Program-made: the position numbers and the translations under genes
The notes under the pieces: model-generated
The model's input: only the letters and a program-made list of their open reading frames with translations
Databases searched by the model: none
Told to the model about the DNA's origin: nothing
Shown: positions 59,622 through 64,000 of the stretch, piece by piece
Position numbering within the stretch: position 1 is the stretch's first letter
Layout of the letters: each line of letters begins with the position of its first letter
Assembly: GCF_900110485.1 (NCBI RefSeq)
Contig: NZ_FODY01000028.1
Coordinates: 1 to 64,000 of the forward strand
Direction: 5' to 3'
DNA length: 64,000 bases
Source: Propionispora vibrioides
GTDB lineage: Bacteria > Bacillota > Negativicutes > Propionisporales > Propionisporaceae

Positions 59622-61846
59622 TGACAAATGGCACGCTGCCGCCTGGCGCGGATAAATTGGACACTGCCTTAAAATGCCTGCTTATTGTGGCCGGCTATTA
59701 CGGTATTCCCGCTGTGGATGAGCAACTGCGCCGGGCTTATGTGGTGAAGACCGGCAAAATGGACACGCTTACGCTGGTGAGGGCCGCCCGGGGACTGGGC
59801 TTCAAGGCCCGGGCGTTTAGAGATGACGCGGTGCGGCTGAATCGAATGGCCCTGCCGGCCATAGCCGTGTTAAAGAACGGCAACTATGTGGTACTGGGGA
59901 AATGGGACGGTGAAGCGGCGCTGATTATTGATCCCTGCCGGGAACAGCCTTTTGCTTTGCCGCGGGAGAATTTTCTGCAGGCCTGGAGCGGCGAACTGGT
60001 TTTGTTTACCCGCCGCATAGAAGCGACAAGAAAACAGAAGAAGTTTGGCTTGTCCTGGTTTGTTCCGGTAATCTGGCGTTACCGGAATTTATGGGGGAAA
60101 GTGCTGGGCTTGTCGTTGCTGCTGCAGTTATTTGGTCTGGCCAGCCCGTTCTTTACCCAGCGGATTATTGACGATGTCCTGGTGCATCACAGTGTAAACT
60201 CCCTGGATGCGATGCTTTCGGGCATGATTTTTGTTTCGCTCTTTCAAACCTGGATTACGGGCGTGCGGACGTTCTTGTTTACCCATGCCACCAATCAGGT
60301 TGATGTCATGCTGGGCGCCAAACTGTTTCGTCAGATTACCGCCCTGCCGGTGAGATATTTTGAAACCTGGCAGGTTGGCGAGGTGGTGGCCCGGGTCCGG
60401 GAACTGGAGAATGTACGGCAGTTCATTACCGGATCGGCGATTACCGTGGTGCTTGATGTGGTATTTACCGTGGTGTACATGATGGTCATGTTCTTATATA
60501 GCACCACGCTGAGCATAATCGCTCTGCTAATTTTACCGCTTTATATTCTGCTGAATGCGGTGGTTACGCCGCTATATCGCAGCCGGCTGCAGGAGCAGTT
60601 TGCCGCAGGCACGGAAAACCAGACTTTCCTCATTGAAATGGTAACAGGCATTCATACGGTGAAAGCGCTGGCTGTGGAGCCGCAGTTGCTGCAGGAATGG
60701 GAACAACGACTGGCCCGCTATATTGAGGCTTCCTTCCGTACGGCGAACCTGGCCAATATCGCCGGCAGCACCGGTACTTTTATTCAGCAGTTTTTTATTT
60801 TGCTGGTTTTGTGGTTCGGCGCCCGCCAGGTTATGGGCGATTCGCTCAGTGTGGGCGGCCTGATGGCCTTTCAGATGCTGGCGGGTCAGATTTTTGCTCC
60901 GGTTTTGCGGCTGGTCAGCTTGTGGCAAAGCTTTCAGCAGGTTGGCGTGTCGGTAGAACGGCTGGGCGATATTATGAATGAAACGGCGGAGCCGGCGTTT
61001 AATCCCAACCGCACCACCCTGCCGGCGGTGCGGGGCGATATTGTGTTTGACCGGGTTACTTTCCGTTACCGGCAGGATGCCACTGAGGTGCTGCAGCAGG
61101 TAAAGCTGCAAATCCGGGCGGAAAGCAGCGTGGGAATTGTCGGCCGTTCCGGCTCCGGGAAAAGCACGCTGACCAAATTGATGCAGCGTTTATATGTGCC
61201 CGAATCAGGCCGCATCTTGATTGACGGAGTTGATTTGGCCCAGGTGGAGCCGGCCTGGTTGCGACGGCAAATTGGCGTTGTGCTGCAGGATACCTTTTTG
61301 TTTAACGGAACGGTGCGGGATAATATTGCCGCAGCCTGTCCGGGTGCGTCGATCGCCGATGTGGTAAAGGCAGCCCGTATGAGCGGCGCTCATGAGTTTA
61401 TCAGTGAGATGGCTCAGGGCTATGATACGGCAGTCGGCGAGCGGGGCAGCGCCCTGTCGGGCGGCCAGCGCCAGCGGCTGGCCATTGCCAGGGCTTTACT
61501 GACCAATCCGCGGATTTTAATTTTTGATGAAGCCACCAGTGCGCTGGATTATGAATCGGAGCACAGGATTATGGAAAATTTGAGTCAGATGGCCGCAGGC
61601 AGAACGTTGATCATGATTGCCCATCGTCTGTCCACTGTGCGTCACTGCGATCAGATTATTGTACTGGACCGCGGCCGGGTCATGGAGCAGGGGTCGCATG
61701 AAGAACTGGTGCAGTTGCAGGGGATTTATTATTCCCTGTATCAACAGCAAAACCCGGACGGGACCGGACCAGCCTGTGAGAGTGTTACTGAGGCTGCCGC
61801 GGCAGACTGTCCGCTAAAAACCCACCCTAAGTCGGGCAATTGGTAG
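59618..61846 (+). CDS. Type I secretion ABC transporter, HlyB type (second copy)
   Basis: 742 residues, same architecture as the first HlyB-like protein: a C39-like domain without catalytic Cys, six-helix membrane domain and ATPase (GRSGSGKST, LSGGQRQRLAIARAL, LIFDEATSALD, IAHRLST). Both copies are intact and clearly diverged, so they may form a heterodimer or act on separate substrates. Operons with two HlyB-type proteins around one HlyD are known in RTX systems with repeats-in-toxin cargo. ATG 59618 overlaps the hlyD stop (ATGA). The C-terminal tail of about 30 residues is variable. Confidence 0.93.
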   Translation: MMTNGTLPPGADKLDTALKCLLIVAGYYGIPAVDEQLRRAYVVKTGKMDTLTLVRAARGLGFKARAFRDDAVRLNRMALPAIAVLKNGNYVVLGKWDGEAALIIDPCREQPFALPRENFLQAWSGELVLFTRRIEATRKQKKFGLSWFVPVIWRYRNLWGKVLGLSLLLQLFGLASPFFTQRIIDDVLVHHSVNSLDAMLSGMIFVSLFQTWITGVRTFLFTHATNQVDVMLGAKLFRQITALPVRYFETWQVGEVVARVRELENVRQFITGSAITVVLDVVFTVVYMMVMFLYSTTLSIIALLILPLYILLNAVVTPLYRSRLQEQFAAGTENQTFLIEMVTGIHTVKALAVEPQLLQEWEQRLARYIEASFRTANLANIAGSTGTFIQQFFILLVLWFGARQVMGDSLSVGGLMAFQMLAGQIFAPVLRLVSLWQSFQQVGVSVERLGDIMNETAEPAFNPNRTTLPAVRGDIVFDRVTFRYRQDATEVLQQVKLQIRAESSVGIVGRSGSGKSTLTKLMQRLYVPESGRILIDGVDLAQVEPAWLRRQIGVVLQDTFLFNGTVRDNIAAACPGASIADVVKAARMSGAHEFISEMAQGYDTAVGERGSALSGGQRQRLAIARALLTNPRILIFDEATSALDYESEHRIMENLSQMAAGRTLIMIAHRLSTVRHCDQIIVLDRGRVMEQGSHEELVQLQGIYYSLYQQQNPDGTGPACESVTEAAAADCPLKTHPKSGNW

Positions 61847-61908
61847 ATTACAGTTTTGAGGCAGCTTATCCCGCCTCAAATAAAATATACCAGAGGGAGA
61901 GTGTCAGA

Positions 61909-61974
61909 GTGGAAAAAAGGAAAACTCCGCAACAACAGCCTGGCGGCAGGGAGGTGGCGAAAGAATGGGCCTGA
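61909..61974 (+). CDS. Possible 21-residue leader ORF before the RTX gene
   Basis: A GTG-started frame (61909) with GAGGGAGAG upstream encodes a basic, Gln-rich 21-residue peptide whose stop (61972-61974) overlaps the start region of the RTX gene at 61965. Overlap of this kind can couple translation. No similarity is recognised and it may be chance. Confidence 0.3.
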   Translation: MEKRKTPQQQPGGREVAKEWA

Positions 61975-64000
61975 GCTTAAGCAGCTTGAAACTGGACTTG
62001 CAGGTGCTGGCCAAGGATGTGGGCACGGTGATTAGTGAGCAGACAGCCAAAGTGGTGTCCGATCCGGCCAAGGTGGTGCAGCAGATCGTCAGTGATACCC
62101 AAACCGCCATTTTTGGCAAGCAGCCTGATTTGGCAACCGATTTAAAAAATATCATGGAGTACCCCATTACCCTGGCGGAGTCGGCAGCACTTAACCTGTT
62201 TAACGCTTTGCCGGGCACGACGGCAAAACCGGTATTTACCGAACAGCCCGGCAGTATCAGCGGCGGTGCCGGCAAGGTTGTCGTCAATACGTTTATGAGC
62301 GGCGCTTCCCTTGGCGATTTGTCCTGGCTGATTTACAGCGCCAAGGAAAAAACCAATCCGGCGATGACCAGCAAGTGGAAAGTCTATCAGACGGTGGAAA
62401 CCACCAGCGGCTATAACAGCACAGTCTATGTGGATGCGGCGAATAAGCAGGTGGCAATTACCCTGGAGGGAACGCAGCCGAACAGTGATTTGAGCCCGCT
62501 CTGGCTGAGCAAGGACGGTCTGGCCGACCTGCAAATCGGGTTGGGTGTAATTCCGCCGCAGATGCTGGAAGGGTATCAGAAGTTTAAGACCATGGTTGCC
62601 GACGCACAGCATACGTTTGCCGGTTACGGCATTTCCGTGGCCGGTCATTCCCTGGGCGGCGGCCTGGCGCAAATGATGTCGGGCATGTATTTTATCGATA
62701 CGGGAATTGCCCTGCCGACAGTAGCCGAGGCCGGGCCGGGCATGCTGGCAGCTCTGAAGGAATATGCCGAAGAACAGCTATTGGCCGGCAATGCCATCCA
62801 TCTGCCGAGCGGCGGTACCATCAAGCTCAACGCCGGCACCCTGCTGGACCGGATGAATCAGGCCAAGGCGATTGTAAGCACCTTTCAGCCTCAGCAGTTC
62901 AGCAATGTAATTAATCTGATTACCGAGCAGGACCCGGTGGGCCATGTCAATTACAATGCCGATCCGAGCAAGGATAATCATGTGGGGGTTGATGTCATCG
63001 TACCGGCGATCCTGACGCCGCGGGAAGATTTGCAGGATGTGGAATATACGGCGCTCTTAGGGGCCAACTCGCTGAACATCGTTACGCCGGATATGCAGGG
63101 AATTCTTTCCGGTCTAAGCAATATCAGTGCTACCCGGTTCGACCGCCATGAGCCCGATCAATCGGATGCCCTGTGGTCAGGGACTGCGGTGGGGCTCAAG
63201 CAGTTTGATGGTGATATCGGACTCGGTACGGCCGTGTTCCGCAGCTATGGCCCACCAATCCAGGTATGGGCCGGCATCCAGACCAATATCCCGGAAGTGG
63301 AGATTTTCGGCACGTCCACCGGCCAGACCATCCAGGTGGGGCAGTATGTCAAGGATAAACAAAATGCGCTCTACATCGGCGGCAGCGGCAACGATGTTGT
63401 CATCGGCAGCAACAATGGCGATATGCTGATTGGCGGTTCAGGCAGCAGCTCCATCTTTGGCGGCAACGGCGACAACTACATCAGCGGCGGTACCGGTAAC
63501 AGCCTGCTTTATGGCGGCAGCGGCAATGACATCATCTACGCCGGTTCGGGCAACTGTTATTTGAACGGAGGAGGCGGCAGCAACCTGCTGATCGGCGGCA
63601 CCGGCCATGACACCTTCTACTGGGGCGGCACGGCCAATAACCTGATGTACAACGGCCAGGCCGGCGGTATCTACGACTTTATCATCGCGGCCGGTGCCAC
63701 CGGCAGTTCCCAGATCAAGTGGGAACGCAACTTTACCAATATCGGCAGCAGCAAGGTGGAACTGCAGGGCGCGCTGGGCGATGGCAGTTACCTGCTGTTT
63801 AACTTCGCCGATGAAATCCGGATGGCTGATATGCAGTGGACGCAAAGCGGCAACGACATCACTCTGGTGGATAAAGGCGGCAAACAGACGGGGGCGGTGA
63901 CGTTCAGCAACGCAGTGACAGCCTTTGCCCAGAATAATGGCAAGCTGGATTTTAAATTCACCAACGGCAGCTTATACACGGACGATCAGGTATATCACGT
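61965..64000 (+). CDS. RTX-type secreted lipase-like protein, partial
   Basis: 678 codons visible; the frame continues past the window. ATG 61965 has GGGAGGTGG upstream. The N-terminal half has an alpha/beta-hydrolase nucleophile motif GHSLGG (Ser229, in SVAGHSLGGGLA) with upstream VAITLEGTQPN, as in RTX lipases and phospholipases. From about 472 onward glycine/aspartate/asparagine-rich nonapeptides of the GGxGxDxxx type (IGGSGNDVVIG, FGGNGDNYISG, YGGSGNDIIYAG, IGGTGHDTFYWG) form a calcium-binding beta roll. The protein is the evident cargo of the preceding type I system; its C-terminal secretion signal lies outside. Confidence 0.85.
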   Translation, partial: MGLSLSSLKLDLQVLAKDVGTVISEQTAKVVSDPAKVVQQIVSDTQTAIFGKQPDLATDLKNIMEYPITLAESAALNLFNALPGTTAKPVFTEQPGSISGGAGKVVVNTFMSGASLGDLSWLIYSAKEKTNPAMTSKWKVYQTVETTSGYNSTVYVDAANKQVAITLEGTQPNSDLSPLWLSKDGLADLQIGLGVIPPQMLEGYQKFKTMVADAQHTFAGYGISVAGHSLGGGLAQMMSGMYFIDTGIALPTVAEAGPGMLAALKEYAEEQLLAGNAIHLPSGGTIKLNAGTLLDRMNQAKAIVSTFQPQQFSNVINLITEQDPVGHVNYNADPSKDNHVGVDVIVPAILTPREDLQDVEYTALLGANSLNIVTPDMQGILSGLSNISATRFDRHEPDQSDALWSGTAVGLKQFDGDIGLGTAVFRSYGPPIQVWAGIQTNIPEVEIFGTSTGQTIQVGQYVKDKQNALYIGGSGNDVVIGSNNGDMLIGGSGSSSIFGGNGDNYISGGTGNSLLYGGSGNDIIYAGSGNCYLNGGGGSNLLIGGTGHDTFYWGGTANNLMYNGQAGGIYDFIIAAGATGSSQIKWERNFTNIGSSKVELQGALGDGSYLLFNFADEIRMADMQWTQSGNDITLVDKGGKQTGAVTFSNAVTAFAQNNGKLDFKFTNGSLYTDDQVYH

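Noticed and set aside
63370-63640. Short-period repeats resembling a CRISPR or minisatellite
   Set aside because: They are in-frame glycine-rich RTX nonapeptide codons, not direct DNA repeats with spacers.

Overview
The window looks like chromosomal DNA of a diderm (two-membrane) Firmicute, most likely class Negativicutes, family Sporomusaceae. This is inferred from gene content: an outer-membrane porin, a TolC-type channel, a type I secretion operon and a Kdo/capsule-type glycosyltransferase sit beside Firmicute-style genes and signals (MocR, PadR, SorC and PucR regulators, strong AGGAGG ribosome sites, sigma-A-like promoters, U-tailed terminators). No rRNA, tRNA or CRISPR array was seen. 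About fifty protein genes are supported.

Layout. 1-346: the 3' end of a group II intron. 0.5-7 kb: LUD protein, HAD phosphatase, and a MarR-controlled export operon (adaptor, ABC-2 permease, TolC) carrying three copies of one palindromic operator. 7-10 kb: a MocR regulator divergent from the azlCD amino-acid exporter. 10-16.5 kb: Tag glycosylase, a His/Cys-rich small protein, a beta-lactamase-fold protein, a GAF/HD-GYP protein, and PadR divergent from an enoate-reductase-type flavoenzyme with tandem PadR sites on its promoter. 16.6-19 kb: the AmmeMemoRadiSam pair. 19-26 kb: SEC-C methionine aminopeptidase, acyltransferase, Kdo-transferase-like protein, porin, berberine-bridge-type oxidase. 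26-31 kb: a glucitol PTS operon with GutM and a SorC regulator, a lactate/malate-type dehydrogenase, and a 6S-like RNA candidate. 31-33.7 kb: M23 peptidase, lone adaptor, ArsC/Spx-like protein.

33.8-45.2 kb is a ureide (allantoin) catabolic region: a NitT/TauT-type ABC importer with two paralogous binding lipoproteins, a PucR regulator, then allantoinase, allantoate amidohydrolase, ureidoglycine aminohydrolase, a 2-hydroxyacid dehydrogenase and a ureidoglycolate-amidohydrolase-like enzyme. Together these can convert allantoin to glyoxylate, ammonia and CO2, and perhaps reduce the glyoxylate. 45-49 kb: a cyclase-family enzyme divergent from MarR plus a metallo-beta-lactamase-fold protein, a hypothetical gene, and arginase. 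49-55.5 kb: two large cyclic-di-GMP proteins flanking a YbaK deacylase and a phage-type small domain protein. 55.6-64 kb: a type I secretion operon with two HlyB-type ABC proteins around one HlyD, followed by a lipase-like RTX protein that runs off the window.

A family of palindromic intergenic repeats (60-169 bp, shared inverted ends, several internal deletion forms) occurs at least five times and sits in leaders or between operons. Several promoters carry operators or early terminators, notably those of the ureide ABC operon and the secretion operon.
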